From Pyxicephalus adspersus (Eukaryota; Chordata; Amphibia; Anura; Pyxicephalidae): 64,000 nt of DNA. Both the position numbers and the translations under genes were made by a program. Shown here piece by piece: positions 1 through 14,243 of the stretch. The notes beneath the pieces are model-generated. The model was given only the letters and a program-made list of their open reading frames with translations. It did not search any database and was not told the origin of the DNA. Position 1 is the first letter of the stretch, and each line of letters starts with the position of its first letter. The stretch covers positions 120,001,232 to 120,065,231 of the forward strand of contig NC_092861.1 in the NCBI RefSeq assembly GCF_032062135.1. Reading direction: 5' to 3'.

Positions 1-852
1 ATGCATATTTTTTGTTTTTTTTACTTTTTTTAATCTAATGACGATGGAAAATGATGAGATGAGATTTAACATATGAAAGTACAAGGTAACAAATATTACC
101 TATTGGAATTAGAATGTTTCCTTCTGTTGCTATTTTGGTAACATCATTTTCGATTTTTCTCTACTTCCTGTGCCTGGAGTCCCCAGAACATATTAGGTTT
201 TTTTCAATACTAAAAATAGATTGTGAGTTTTTCTCTTGTTTTGGCTTTAAATATTCTTTAAACACGTAAATCTTTTCATTTATTCTGCAGCCCACCTCAC
301 CCTCTCCTTTATCTTTCTACAGCCTCCGTTGTTTTCGGAGTTAATACATTTCTTTATTTTATTGCAAACAGTTGAGTTCACCTTTTTCTAGGTGTCTCCT
401 CCGGTGATACTGGATTGTGAGCTCTTATGTCTCTGGAATGCATCTCTTTTGTTCTCTGTACCTTGTCTGCCTCGCCCTGTCTCTTATTTGCCTTGCTCTA
501 AAATGGCTAAGTTTCTGATTGCCTTTACTTGTCAATTGTACCTCCTACAATATTTCTTGTATGTCATTAGAAGTTAGCACACATGGCCTGAGAACTAAAA
601 AAAAGTCTCTTATAGGCACAAAAACCAAGTACTATATAGATGTACAATGAAGGAATCTATACAAGTCACTTGTACCAGACAATTCAGTAAAAAGGTTCAT
701 ACCTCACAGCTTTTTTTTAGATAGGGAAATGGGACATTTTTTTTCCCGCTCAGACTATAAAAAGAAACTACAAAACTGGCCATAGCCAAAGGTGTACTGT
801 AGTGTGGGCTGGGCTCTCCAAATCAACATGGTCATTAATAAAGTCATACGAA

Positions 853-856
<4 letters not shown>

Positions 857-884
<28 letters not shown>
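857..884. repeat. (AT)n microsatellite
   Basis: About 14 perfect AT dinucleotides within mal intron 1. Confidence 0.95.
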
Positions 885-1682
885 TTCTTTAGGTAAATAA
901 ATCCATAACCAATTGTATTCCAAATGTAATGTAACTGTTATGGCTTCACAGATACAAAATGCATTTGCTGATTACTAGTCAGAAGTAATTCCTATCTCTC
1001 AGTAATTTACACTTAATTTACAATGAGCATAGTTTAGTGCAGGGTTCTATTTCACACTGGGTCGGGTCAGTTTTAAGGCCAGTTAGAGATTGATGGTCAG
1101 GGTTATGGTAGTCAAACTCAATGCAAAACTTTATGTATATAATATTTTGAGCCAGGGTATCACTTATACATGTTTATTACCTCCTAGCATCACTGCCATC
1201 ATCAAATTGTTATATATATATACACGTTTAAACCAATGGTTTATGCTTTAGTGACACACCCTTGAATTGCATTTGTCTCTGGTCTGACAGATCAGAACTG
1301 ACAAACACAAGCTGTTTGTAACAAACTTTACATCAAGGACATAGCACCATTCCAGTGCTGCTCAACTCCCACAGCATTTTTCTTGTCTACATGCAAGCAC
1401 TCCAGGGTGACGGTTAAGACCTAGAGGCAGGCAGAAGAGACAACAATGTCAAGCTTTTTAGCAGGAGGGATCAGAAAATGGGCAGGACCAGCAACCTGTA
1501 GTACATAGGTAGATAGGTAGTTCACAGTAGGGAGCACATTTTGGCCTCTATTAGTCTTGAACAGAAGCTGGGAGAAATTGGAGCAGGACTGGAAGACAGG
1601 AAATGACAAGGTATTTAGGACTGAGCTTTACTGCACATGTCAAAATGTGCACTGTAGTGCGGCAACAACCAAGTAACTAAGT

Positions 1683-2125
1683 TGTCACCCTTCAAGTCAA
1701 GTCTCAAGTCACCAAGAATTCTTCCAAGTTGAGTCACAAGTCAAGTCACTTTATTTATCCCTATTTGTCCCCATATAGAAACAGAGTTCTGATCCTGTTC
1801 TTGAGCAATGATTTCTCCTCTGACAGCTGAAGGGGGAAGGGAGGAAGGCAGTGAGGCTTTTGTAACACTGCCCCCCTCCCCCTTTCAGCTGTCAGAGGAG
1901 AAAACTTGGAATGCAAGAAAGGCAGGAAAAAGGCAGTGTATTGTTATGTTACAGAAGACTTACTACCTTCCTCCCCACCTTTCTTGCATTCTAAGTTTTA
2001 GTTGTCAGCAGAGAAAGCAAATCCTGTGTCGAGTTGCAAGTAGCTGGGGAAAACCCAGTTGCAAGTCATTCATTAGGTGACTTAAGTTGGACTTGAGTCC
2101 AAGTCGTGCAACTTGAGTTTCAACC
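1683..2125. mobile_element. palindromic MITE-like element with AAGTC subterminal repeats
   Basis: Both flanks carry repeated CAAGTC/AAGTC motifs (1692-1748 and 2060-2120, the latter also as the inverse GACTT). The centre holds two inverted repeats in series: 1812-1838 pairs with about 1877-1903, and 1901-1922 pairs with 1978-1999. This fits a non-autonomous DNA transposon. The ends are not sharply defined and no target duplication was identified. An open frame of 90 codons lies across the palindrome and is not regarded as a gene. Confidence 0.6.
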
Positions 2126-3539
2126 TCTGGTGATAACAGAACATTACCTCACATGTCCATTAATGCTATACCATCACATAGATATTTCTATACCACAACA
2201 AATCTTTAAGTTCTATTAAAATATATTTATTTTCCCTTTTGCAAGATTTATTACCATTCTTCCTCGCAATGCGTAGTCACTTTTCCTTTGTTCCCCAGCC
2301 ACTATGTTTAGCTATCAGCAATAAAAACAACCTTGTACATCCCCAAGTTTCTCCAGCCACTGAGGCCTTTTACCTGCCCACACAAGCCAATGCCAGGTGA
2401 ATAGCCTAAAATAGTTTAGTTATAGAATGAAGAGGTATGAATCATACTCTCCTAGTTGTATTACTTTACTACCAGCAGCTAAATAGAAGTTAGAAAAGTT
2501 TGAAGAAGATAGAGGAGAGAACTGTTGCTTTGCCCATCCTGTGTATACCTGACTTAAACCTTGACGTGAGAAAACTTCTAGCTTTTCAAATTACTAGAAA
2601 CATAAAAGATCATCTATGATTTACCATGGTTGTGGTTGTACATTAGTAAGATCAGGGTCATCATTCCATCAAACAATTTTAGTATGTCAGTTGATCCATA
2701 GAAGTCTTCCAATAAAAAAAAAAAACGGTGAAATAAGTCACATTCAGGCAGTGATGCAATTTCTCGATAGATATTTGTATTAGGCCGAATAAATGTATAC
2801 TTTTACTAACTGCATGATATTATCTAAATGTAATATTTGCTCATACTCTGTGTACTTGATCTTGAACAAGTGCCACCCAAAAGAGAAGACAGAGTACAAA
2901 TGTACATTATCAGATTTGGAAACTAAATCACACTCTTATATTAAACTACATGAACATTTCCTAATGATACCTAAAAAGATATTAACAAAAAAAAAACAAA
3001 ATATTTAAAAGTAACTACAACAAGAGTAAATACAAGCCTAGTGCCCACTTTGCAACCCTGACTCTTATTGTCCGGCTGTCAGTGCTCCTGCAGGTAGCAC
3101 TTGCTTAAGTACTTACTCTAGTAATGAAATAAATATATATATTTCATAGTTAGTAGTCTGCTTTATATTTCACAGTGATCATTTTCTGCACCTGTAATTG
3201 TTCATAAAGGGTCTTTTTGTAGCACACTGTTATTTTTTAATAACACTGTCTGTGTCCCATTTGGACATAACACAAAACATATAATAAAAAAGATGAAGTT
3301 CCCTCCTTATGTGACAGAAAGGAAGATGAACTTTTCCTTGTTTAGTGAAAACTATAACAATTTATAAATAAAATATACAATTTAAATAATTCCCGAGCAG
3401 TGGTCACTAGGAGAACCAGATTACCCATTCACAAAGCCATTTCCAGGCTGAAACTCTGCCCATCATAATTAAAAAAAAAAATTATGCTGACTCAGTAGTA
3501 GGTGTATTGTTTGATGTTTTAGTCTTGTTATGGGTTTGC

Positions 3540-3660
3540 AGGGCATTTATGCTTTATTTTCTTCTGTCCTGATGAAGGGAACAAGAAGCGTGTTGGATTT
3601 GTAAACAGTCAGGCTCTGGAATAAACTTGCATCTGGACTTGAATATCACAGTGAGGTGTT
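3540..3660 (+). repeat. dispersed repeat with degraded hammerhead-like motif
   Basis: Contains CCTGATGAAG at 3568-3577 followed by GCGTGTTGG and then a tail with GGAATAAA and ATATCACAGTG. Repeats of this layout, CTGATGA then a hairpin then GAAACGCGT, are common in amphibian genomes. Here the GAAA half of the core is not visible, so this copy is probably inactive. Confidence 0.4.
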
Positions 3661-3755
3661 TAAAGTCTAGAATCATTTAACAATAAAAATGTGAAAAAGG
3701 TACTATTTTTACCGTCTTTAATATTTTTTTGGCTTTAGATATGCTATGAACATAA

Positions 3756-5527
<1,772 letters not shown>

Positions 5528-5659
5528 GATGCCCTTTATCTTTTTTTTGCTGCCTTATTCTACCTAAGTGCTGCAGTACTGCAGGCTTACACGACAATAT
5601 TAGTGGGGGCTTCAGCTTTATTAAGCTATAAACAGTATCAAGAGAACGTTGCTGCTGTG
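5528..5659 (+). CDS. mal: mal coding exon 3
   Basis: 44 codons in phase 0, starting DALYLFFAA and ending KQYQENVAAV. It encodes the third membrane helix (LFYLSAAVLQAYTTILVG) and the loop that follows. The Asp start, the FYLSAxVLxA block and the terminal ENVAAV correspond to DAAYHCTAALFYLSASVLEA and ENIAAV in human MAL. The acceptor is TTTTAG ending at 5527; the donor is GTAAAT at 5660. It is two codons longer than the human exon, with the extra length in the variable loop between helices 3 and 4. Confidence 0.94.
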
Positions 5660-7333
5660 GTAAATGTCTTGTCTATTTCTTAATTTATTACCAATAATAA
5701 AAAGTTCAACCAAAATGAAAAAAAAATATATCTTATCCGGTGTAATCATTGATGACATGCAATATTCACTTGTTCATAAGGACCACACACATGTATTGGC
5801 ATAAAGTGGTGCTGTTTGTTAAATTGAGGTTAAATTGATGTATTGTGAAGTGTTTTCTCAATTATGCGTATAGCTAGGAAGGGTTTTTTTTCCTGTCTCA
5901 TTGGGGAAATTTCCCTCTGGAGGCAACAGAAAATGAAAGGAAATCTCTTCTCTCTGGGATAGAATGCCCTCTGGGAAGTTGTCACAGGAACAGGTGTCCA
6001 AATAAAATTTTCACCAGACTGTTTTGGTGTCAAGCAAACATTTTGTATTCTCTATATTTTTTATTATAGGTAATGGTAGTCACCAGGACCAATGAAAAAG
6101 TTAAATCTTCCTGATGGGAACTCAGACATTTAGTAAAACCCCCCAGACTCTCTCTAGATATATTATGAAAATGTTTGCTTTAATCCAGCCCATAGTTTAT
6201 GGTTAAGGCTTTGCAAAACCTTTTGCAGCTGTAATTGGTTTACTTAGTAGTTACCAATTTATTTCAGACTTGCAGTTGATTGCAGCATTGTACCGCAGGA
6301 TCAATAGAAATCCCAAGTGTTCCCATTCTATTGGACGGGAGCAGTTGGGAATCATGTGCATGGGTTTGCATGCAGTTTTGGCATTGTTATCGCTGTGTTG
6401 CAGCATGATTCCTGGAGGTGCTGTGCGGTTGCTTTTCTACATCTGTACCACCACTGCAGATTTAAAGGATATACAATCGCATGCACTGACCTGCAATGCA
6501 GTTTGCTAAACATCTGGGAATGGATAACCTGGGTTACACTTTGTGTTTCCTGTTGTACAAAGTATGATGCCCCCAGTCTGTCTTTAATAGGAATATGTAA
6601 GTAGGATATAACGCAAATGCAGAATTACTTCCATTAAACTTTCACACCTATAGTTAACCTTGTTTGGTAAAATATATAGGAGTGTGTTTATTATCACTTT
6701 AATGAACACAGGGGATACGAATATCCAGCTAATAATAGTAATAATAAATAAATATTAATAAAAAAGTCTCCTAAAATGCTTTTCCTAAGAAAACTTAATT
6801 TGGAGAAGCATGATGATAGAAAACAATATTTTCATACCATAATTCCTATCATTTTGCTTTTCTGGTACCTGCACATGGTGGCATGCATATAGTAGCAGCC
6901 CATCTTATACATACCAACAGCAACGGTGATGACTATATAAGTGTTTAAACCTAATGCAAATCATTCCCATACATAGAATATAATAACTGGGATGGGCATG
7001 TACGCTGCTTGAGTAGGCACCAGAAATTATAATTAGAGAAGGTATGGTAATCAATTTGTTGTTTTTTTTTCTTGCCTTCATGGCAGCATTAATAAATGAA
7101 AAAATAATAGGTATTGCAGGAAAAAAATAGCAGATGCTGAGCTCAAATGATTAAATAGATATCACTGGTCTTGTTGGTGGCCATGCTACTACCACAGGTT
7201 GCCAGCAAAACTGAGTAAGAATCATTTTATTTGAAACCTAGACTGTAAAAATTTGGAAACTAGTTATTATGGTACTGTATCTACCGTGTTGTGTTTGCCA
7301 GACTTTGACTAATATATTTCTTTTTTTCTGCAG
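5660..7333 (+). other. mal: mal intron 3
   Basis: 1.7 kb GT-AG intron. Two overlapping open frames at 6270-6604 show no recognisable domain and look like part of an unidentified dispersed repeat or chance. I see no RNA gene here. Confidence 0.8.
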
Positions 7334-7411
7334 GTGTTTGCTTTTATTGCAACATTACTTTATGTGATCCATGCATTGGCATCCCTCTTCAGATGGAAAA
7401 GATCTCCTTAA
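7334..7411 (+). CDS. mal: mal terminal coding exon 4 with stop
   Basis: 25 codons plus TAA. The peptide begins VFAFIATLLYVIHALAS and ends FRWKRSP. This is the fourth membrane helix and the short cytosolic tail; the mammalian counterpart ends LIRWKSS, so the RWK tail motif is kept and the last residues differ. The acceptor is TTCTGCAG ending at 7333. The stop codon is at 7409-7411. Confidence 0.94.
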   Translation: MFAFIATLLYVIHALASLFRWKRSP

Positions 7412-8570
7412 AAAGTGCCATCAATCAATAACACAGATGATCAAATATTTTCAGAGTTGTTTTTTTTAACTTATATGTTTGCTGAGCATAAAATGTAAAT
7501 ACAATTACATCTAGGTCAGTTTTACCAATAGGATATATGTAAGAAGATATATTGTCCATTTTAAATGTGTATGCCAGGCCAAAGTCATGCTCTGAGAGCA
7601 ATGAGCACTGTGATGCTTTCTAAAGGCAGCTTAATATTAAAAAGTACAGGTTATTTTGCCATTGTTAAATTAGCAATACTACACTCTTGTCTAACATATA
7701 ATGAATGCCCTTATCCCATGTTTGCTATACCGGTAGCTCCTCAGTACCATACTTAAAGAGAACATATTATTGCAGTCTTAAGCATTTGATGGGACTTTTA
7801 GAAATTTTAATTACAGGTAGTCCCTGTAATAGCAACTGTAGGTTTGTTCTTAAGTTGAATTTGTATGTAAGTCAGAACAGGTAAATTATTTTAACAAATG
7901 CAATTACCAAATCTACACGTGGATTTTTTTTTTAAATACCTTATATTAATCCATAATTCACATATTTTCATTAATATTATTTACATCAAGCCTTTTTTTA
8001 CATATATATCTCAAAAACACTGAAAAAAAACTTTAGGTTCCCTTTACAAAATGCAAAGTGCAGTAGCAGAAAGCGTGAGAGCCGAGAACTAACAGTATGT
8101 AATATATTACATACATACCAATGTGATAAATCTCTGCTCCATGCCTCAATTTTTCTAAACCTTCTTAGGCACTTCTGCGGTTCATCCACACTCACCTTGA
8201 TACTTACAAACTACTAAATTCAAATGACAATCCTTGACAATAACCTTATAATTCCACCCCCCAAAAAAGTATCAGGGTTGTTCCACTGTTACCTCTTCAT
8301 CAGTTTATACGGTATAAGTATGTATGGTTTACAACCGAAAGGAATGTAAATATTAGGTTTTAATATTTTTTTGGTGTAAATAAGCTTGAAAAAGAAAATC
8401 AGTTTATCTTTTCTCTTTTTATTCTTCTTTCATTTTAAAATATACTGTGCTCTTTAGGTGAAAGGAATTACTTAATATTGCCAGTAAGAGATATATTTGT
8501 ATTTTTAAAGAAATTTTGCAATGTCTTTGATGTACTTTCCTAAATTTGAAAAATACATTAATAAAAAAAG
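7412..8570 (+). other. mal: mal 3' UTR (extent uncertain)
   Basis: Sequence after the mal stop codon. Possible poly(A) signals are ATTAAA at 7636-7641 and AATAAA at 8560-8565, and I cannot tell which is used. If the distal one is used, the UTR would include the MITE fragment that starts at 7816. The boundary given is an upper guess. Confidence 0.35.
7816..7950 (+). mobile_element. 5' fragment of TA-flanked MITE (same family as 63005-63490)
   Basis: Begins TA-CAGGTAGTCCC and shares about 130 bp with the first part of the complete copy at 63005-63490: GTAGGTTTGTTCTTAAG, AATTTGTATGTAAGTC, then AACAGGTA. Similarity fades beyond about 7930 and no right terminus was found. Confidence 0.7.
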
Positions 8571-8797
8571 TATTACAGAACAACTGATGAAAGCTGAAAC
8601 ATCTTGCATCATTACTCATTTAAGTGCAATTGCCAATGAAAACATTAGTATATTATATTTGTATTCTTAAAATCTTCAAATAAAAAAATAAAATATTTAT
8701 TAAAAGAATACCTGGTGATTCTGCCACAACTGATGAAGAACTTATGTGTTGACAACTGTCTCCGAATTTACCTTTGTTACTGTTTGTTGAGACAATA

Positions 8798-9022
8798 GGC
8801 CTGATTAATAAAGCTCCCAAAGGCTGGAGAGGATACACTTTCATCAACCAAGCTGGGTGATCCAGTAAACCTGGAATGTATCTTGTCCAGGATTGAAAAC
8901 ATTTGCTAACAAAAAGAGAATGCTATTTAAGAAATGCTTTACAGCTTTGCTGGATCACTCAGCTTCACCGATGAAAGTGTATCCTCTCCTCCAGTCTTGG
9001 AGAGCTTTATTAAATCAGGCCC
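8798..9022. mobile_element. palindromic MITE, copy A
   Basis: Near full-length inverted repeat. The left end is GGCCTGATTAATAAAGC and the right end is GCTTTATTAAATCAGGCCC. The subterminal blocks GGATACACTTTCATC and GGTGATCCAGTAAACCTGG recur inverted in the right half. At least five other copies are in this window. No coding sequence. Confidence 0.88.
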
Positions 9023-9669
9023 TCCAAGTGTTATGAATATTGTCCACCATTGTCATGAGAAAATGAGATCCAAAGCAATGATATATAAAAGGAAAGCATA
9101 ATTATAATTATCCTATAAAACTACATTGACTCAAGAATAAACCAAGGGATCAAAATGCCCACATCATCACTGTCAACATTCAAAATAGTAATAAAAAATG
9201 CCAACAAATGAATGTGAATAAATATATGCATGGTATATTATTTTTAAAACTTATTTAAAAGGGGAAAAATAAACCCATATGGTCTCAGTCTGTACAGTAC
9301 ATAATTTTTCTTACTTCCTACAAATTATTTTGTACCTTTAACCTTGAATTGGTTATAATGTTTTTTGTGTTATTTTGGGCAGTAGATGTACAATGTCCTC
9401 ATGTAAAGTAGACAACTTCTGTCTATATCTGATGGCAAAAATGAGTTATGCACAGTACACTTTACATCAGGCCACAGTGCCCAAGTATACACCAATATTC
9501 CTTTTCTAGAAAAAATAATTGTGTTATACTCAAGTATTATAATGACATAATTTTTCATGAAAAAATGGCATTTTTGTATGATACATAGTATTTTGTTTTA
9601 ATTTAAAGTTTATTATGAGACACATGTAAAAGGCACATGATAAATATTGATTCACTACATATCAGTCCA

Positions 9670-10243
9670 ATTTCCTGATTTCCTAAAGCTATCCAAAACT
9701 GGAGAAGTTAGCCTGTTATGGGAGAATCTCAGTAATTCAGCAAAATTTAGGATTCAGCAGTATTCAGTCCAGTATTGAAAACAGTTGCTGACTAATACCA
9801 TATGATAATTAAGAACTTTATACCAGGTTTGTTGGATCATCTAGGTCATAGGTTCTCAACGGGGGCAGTACTGACCACTGAAAAAATCTAAGGGGGCATT
9901 TTTTGTCCAAGGCATATTAAGGGGGCGTTGGGGCTGCGACCCCCTTGGGCAATACACACAGGGTCCCTTTGCCCATGTGCTGCCCAGCACATCCCTCTCG
10001 GTTTGATCATTGAGTCGTCCAGCATTTACATATGGGGGGCTTAATAGTGCGCTGTCATCAGTGGGGGCAGGATGGATTTGTCCTTGTTTTTCAATATATA
10101 GTATAGTCCACCCAAGGGGGGCTCTTTTGAATCACTCCTTGATAAAGTGGGTTCTGACCCCAAGAAGGTTGGGAACCTATGATCTAGGTTCTCCCATGGT
10201 TGCCTATCTTCCTCGGTCTTGGAGAACTTTAATAGGACAGGTC
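9670..10243. mobile_element. palindromic MITE, copy B, split by a hAT element
   Basis: Degenerate copy of the palindromic MITE: left end near 9671, ATTGAAAACAGTTGCT in the middle, CCAGGTTTGTTGGATCA before the break at 9846. It resumes at 10190 and ends CTTTAATAGGACAGGTC. A 335-bp hAT element interrupts the right half, so the MITE is older than the hAT insertion. Confidence 0.75.
9839..10189. mobile_element. non-autonomous hAT element with 8-bp target duplication
   Basis: The element itself is 9847-10181 (335 bp). Terminal inverted repeats are CATAGGTTCTCAAC on the left and GTTGGGAACCTATG on the right, matching at 13 of 14 positions when inverted. It is flanked by the identical 8-mer ATCTAGGT at 9839-9846 and 10182-10189, the duplication length typical of hAT. 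The GGTTCTCAAC end is typical of the Charlie-type group. No transposase remains; a 142-codon open frame starting at 10010 runs through it by chance. Confidence 0.9.
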
Positions 10244-11229
10244 TTTTTTGGTATGACTTTGAACTCTATAGACTATATTCACTTAACCTTATATATGAAT
10301 TCCATTCATTTGCAAGAATTTATTAATATGTTCTGGTATATGCTGCAATTATACACCAAGCTGTGCATGTGTATCTCTTTGCACATTGTAAAAAAATTTT
10401 TTGAACAAGCAGGTAAGAATCCTAATAAAGAGATATAGTATATATTTTCTGCAATAGAAAACTTGTGTGCCCTTTTGGTAATTTTGCAGCATACTACTTT
10501 AATGTTTGTTCGTCTTGGGAACTTTGGATTCATTTCCATTTTTTTGGACCAGTAACCACAAATAAACCAGATATTTTATGTTTCTTTTTATCAAACTACT
10601 CATACAAACTTAGCAGTCATAGTGATTCATTTCACTTATCTTCCTTCTAATATGATGGAAAAGTGGAAGATGGATTTTTTATGACAAAGAAGCCTAATGA
10701 AAAAAGGAAATGATATGTGAGTAAATAAATGCATATAACAGTTGGTTGATATAAAATCAAACAGTAATACAGAAACTCTATTTACTCATCAAATAAATAC
10801 TGACATCATGAAAACAGAACCTATTATTCTCCCAGTGCTTTTCTTTTTATGTTACTTATGGAGATGCCAAGTGGGATTTGTTTCTTTTACTTCCCTGGCA
10901 ACTCACACCTTTATCTGAAAAACAGATAAAGCCCATTGGATCCATGGTTTAGTTAAAATATTAAAATTTACATGAGATAATATTAAATACCTTATTGTAT
11001 TTCCTTCTCTGTATATTGCACCCCTCTTTGTTTCACATCTTCAAATTACAATGTGCTAATATATCTGTATTCCAAAAAAAAAAAAGAATAAAGAAAAAAG
11101 GCAATAAAAGTACAAGATTCCCTGCTTACCTACTTAGTACAGCCTCCCCATTCTAGCATCATCAGTGTGTATTCCTGTATTTTTCTAGGACAAATGTTCC
11201 AACTTGCCAGGCTTTAAAGTGCACACCAT

Positions 11230-11453
11230 GGGCCTGAATTATTAAAGCTCTCAAAGGCTGGAGAGGATACACTAATATTAGTGAAGCTGGGTGACCCAGC
11301 AAACCTGGAATGAATCTAGTCTAGTATTCAAAACATTTGCTAGCAAATAGCAAAAGACTTTGAAGCTATCTATTCCAGGTTTGCTGGATCACCCAGCTTC
11401 ACTGATAAAAGTGTATCCTCTCCAGCCATGAAGAGCTTTAATAAATTAGGCCC
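11230..11453. mobile_element. palindromic MITE, copy C
   Basis: Ends GGGCCTGAATTATTAAAGC and TTTAATAAATTAGGCCC, with the characteristic AGCTGGGTGACCCAGCAAAC block at left and its inverse at right. Long self-complementary arms about 95 bp each. Confidence 0.9.
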
Positions 11454-11674
11454 AATAAGTAGTTCTCTTTGTTCCTATGAACGAGTGCCCCAGATATAAG
11501 TGGGGGAGCTGCATTGTGTGATATGAAGATGCAACATCAGGGGACAACTTAACAAGACAGGATGTGCTGTGCTGTGGGCCAGGTCTTTAGGGGACTTCCC
11601 CACATTTCATTCAATGGACTGCAGCTCCAACTAAAGCTGGTCAGCAACTTCCACTTAGATTTTAGTTTTTTATA

Positions 11675-12500
11675 TTATGATATGGCAAAACAGGATTGTG
11701 AACTTTGACTATGTAATAGCAGCAACAGTTGTTTTGAACAGGGAATTCTGGTGGGGATATTTGAAAATTTGAGAGCCCCACTTTGGGCAAAATCCCTATA
11801 GTGGCAACTCAGTGTAATTACAATGGGGACAAATATTGTTAGTAAATCTTTACCTTTTTGGGAGTTAAAAAAGGGCATAGGTAGCTGGGCCCTACTATCA
11901 AATACATGTGCCAATTCAAAGAGATTTTTTTTAAATATACCATACATTGGGGAGGGTTTTTTATTGGAGGTTTGAGGACAACCTAAAAAACACAAATAAA
12001 TTAGGTAACAGGTTTGGGGATGCCTGTACATGATGTTAAGAAACAGGACAGTTTTCATGGACTATCTAAAAAATCTTTATCATTTACAATTAGCTTGATC
12101 AATGTCTGAAATTGTTCTTGAAATTCTAAGATTTTAAGTCTTTTTAAAATTGTATTTTTTGTTGAATAAATTATTGAACTTTGACCAATATTGAGTTTTG
12201 TATACAGAATGCCTTTAAAGTCCCACGGGGATTGACCCACCCTAAAGAAAGGAGAATATTTGATATGTATCTGTTACTGATGTGGCATGTGTTAAATTAT
12301 GTTGTTTATTAAGAGGAAGAGTCCATAGAAGGATTTGAAGTAACTTTACTAAGTGCACAAGCCTTTTTTCTAAGAATAAATAGTAGTTTGACATTTTCCA
12401 ACTGCCTGATCCTTTAATACTGTCCCAAAATTGTAAAGTGTACCCCACTCTTGGTAAAACAAAAAAAAAGTATCCCCTCTGGGATGTGAGCCGCACAACA
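11675..12500 (-). pseudogene. possible degraded LINE (L1-type ORF2) remnant
   Basis: Three successive frames on the - strand (12496-12242, 12240-12055, 12058-11675) read as one broken coding stretch. A motif SGSWKMSNYYLF followed about 60 residues later by SPWDFKGIL resembles the SWR-x-N and W-x-x-x-K-G-x-L segments found between endonuclease and reverse transcriptase in L1 ORF2. Frame changes and stops are present. This is a motif-level resemblance only; chance is possible. Confidence 0.3.
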
Positions 12501-14015
12501 TTCTCTGGTATCTTGCTGGATGTAAGATAATGTCCCCACCGCTGTCTTTACTTATTTCACCATTTCAAGCAATTTAGATGCAATGTTTTTAAGACAGTTA
12601 TTTCTTGTTAGCTGAAATTTAGAAGTTAGTATTTTAAAAAGTATTGTATTGTTGTGAAAGTTTTGTAAATTTGGCCTGTTGCACGATATTAGATATACAA
12701 AGGCACATGTATGTATGTATGTGCATGCATGTTGATAGGAAGGGTCTGCAAAATAGGCTACAAGAGATCAGCAGCATTAAGCTGCAATAAAAAGCTTGGA
12801 ATAAGTACTTATTTGTGTGTATTGTAAATTAAAAGTGCTGCAGTATTTTTGTTGAGTATTTTTGAATAAATATTTTTATGACAACCAGTCATTGTTATAG
12901 AGTGACCAATTCTGCCATCTAGGGGCGAACTAGGTGAAGTTCCATAGACAATTTCTTTAGCACCGGTAGGTGCACTAAACGTAGCTTTTTTTTTAAAAAA
13001 AGGTGAACATTCTTTTTAAGTCCCTGCTGCTCATCCTGCTTCAAGAATTATGTCTTTGATGCTTAGTGTGTGGTAGTAGTTGAGTAATTTGTTGAGGTCC
13101 GGTAACTGCAGTAATCTCCAGCAGTCCCATGTAATATTCTCTCTCTAATGGTCTGTAGTATGTATGCCCCAAGTCTCTGATGTCTCCAGCAATATGCTTT
13201 TAGTCGCTGATAGGCTTCTGCAGCACAGCATATAAATTACGTTTTATGTGCAGCCACTTGGGACCTTGTATCTAGTAAGTTAACAACCACGGCCAAGGCC
13301 ATGTGTGACCCTCCTAGAGCAGCCTGATATTTTATTCCAGCATTCAAGTATGATGGCAAGGATATAAATTCTGGTGTATACAGGTGGTGAAGGGACCATA
13401 CTACCTAACCAATTTCTTCTGACAAACTACCATTATATACTCTGTACTTTTAACTACATTTAATCACCAGGCTTTTGCATAGTCAAAGTATTTTATACCT
13501 TATAGATTAGGTCATATTTGGAAGTTTTATACTTTACATTGCTTAGGAAGGGTACATCATCTGTGATCTGTTGTTGCCTATGTCCTGCAGGTAGCAGGAA
13601 CCACTGAATTCTGCAGGAGACACAATAGAAAGAAACTTCCAGAAGAGTTCTCTTTAGGTAGTGGAAAGGTTTTATGTTTTTATTTTTTTTCTGCATAGAT
13701 AACTTTCTTTTAGTGACAATTTTAGTGTCCATTTAAATATGCTTCAAGTGTTCACTCTTTGTCTATATTCTCTATTTCAGAAAACCATAGAAAGTTTAAT
13801 ATCATTGAATTGTATTTGTTTATTTTTATTCAAGTTCATATGTGTCTGAAATAATTTTACTTGTGGCATGGTAATTAAAATCCTGTGGGTATGTGTATTA
13901 TGGTTTATGCGTGCAGTGTTTACTGAGAGTAAGTTCATACTTTATTTATTCATGCCCCTTTAAATAATGCCTAATATTCAGTGCAATGTTGCCGCACTAA
14001 TTTTTGCCTCATATT

Positions 14016-14243
14016 GGGCCTGATTTATTAAGCTCCCCAAGGCTGGAGACTATAAACTTTTATCAGTAAAGCTGGGTGATCCAGTAAACCTGAAATAGAT
14101 CTGGTTTGGGATTGAAAACATTTGCTAACAACTATCAAATAAATGATACATTAATAAATCCATTCCAGGTTTGCTGGATCACCCAGCTTCACTGATGAAA
14201 GTGTATCCTCTCCAGCCTTGGAGAACTATAATAAATCAGGGCC
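14016..14243. mobile_element. palindromic MITE, copy D
   Basis: Left end GGGCCTGATTTATTAAGC, right end ATAATAAATCAGGGCC. The right arm contains GGTTTGCTGGATCACCCAGC and the left arm its counterpart GCTGGGTGATCCAGTAAACC. Confidence 0.9.

Noticed and set aside
6270..6604. Two overlapping frames of 79 and 95 codons in mal intron 3
   Set aside because: No domain; mal splicing joins 5659 to 7334 in phase without them.
10010..10438. 142-codon open frame on the + strand
   Set aside because: It starts inside the hAT element and continues through the MITE into unrelated sequence, so it crosses two insertion borders.
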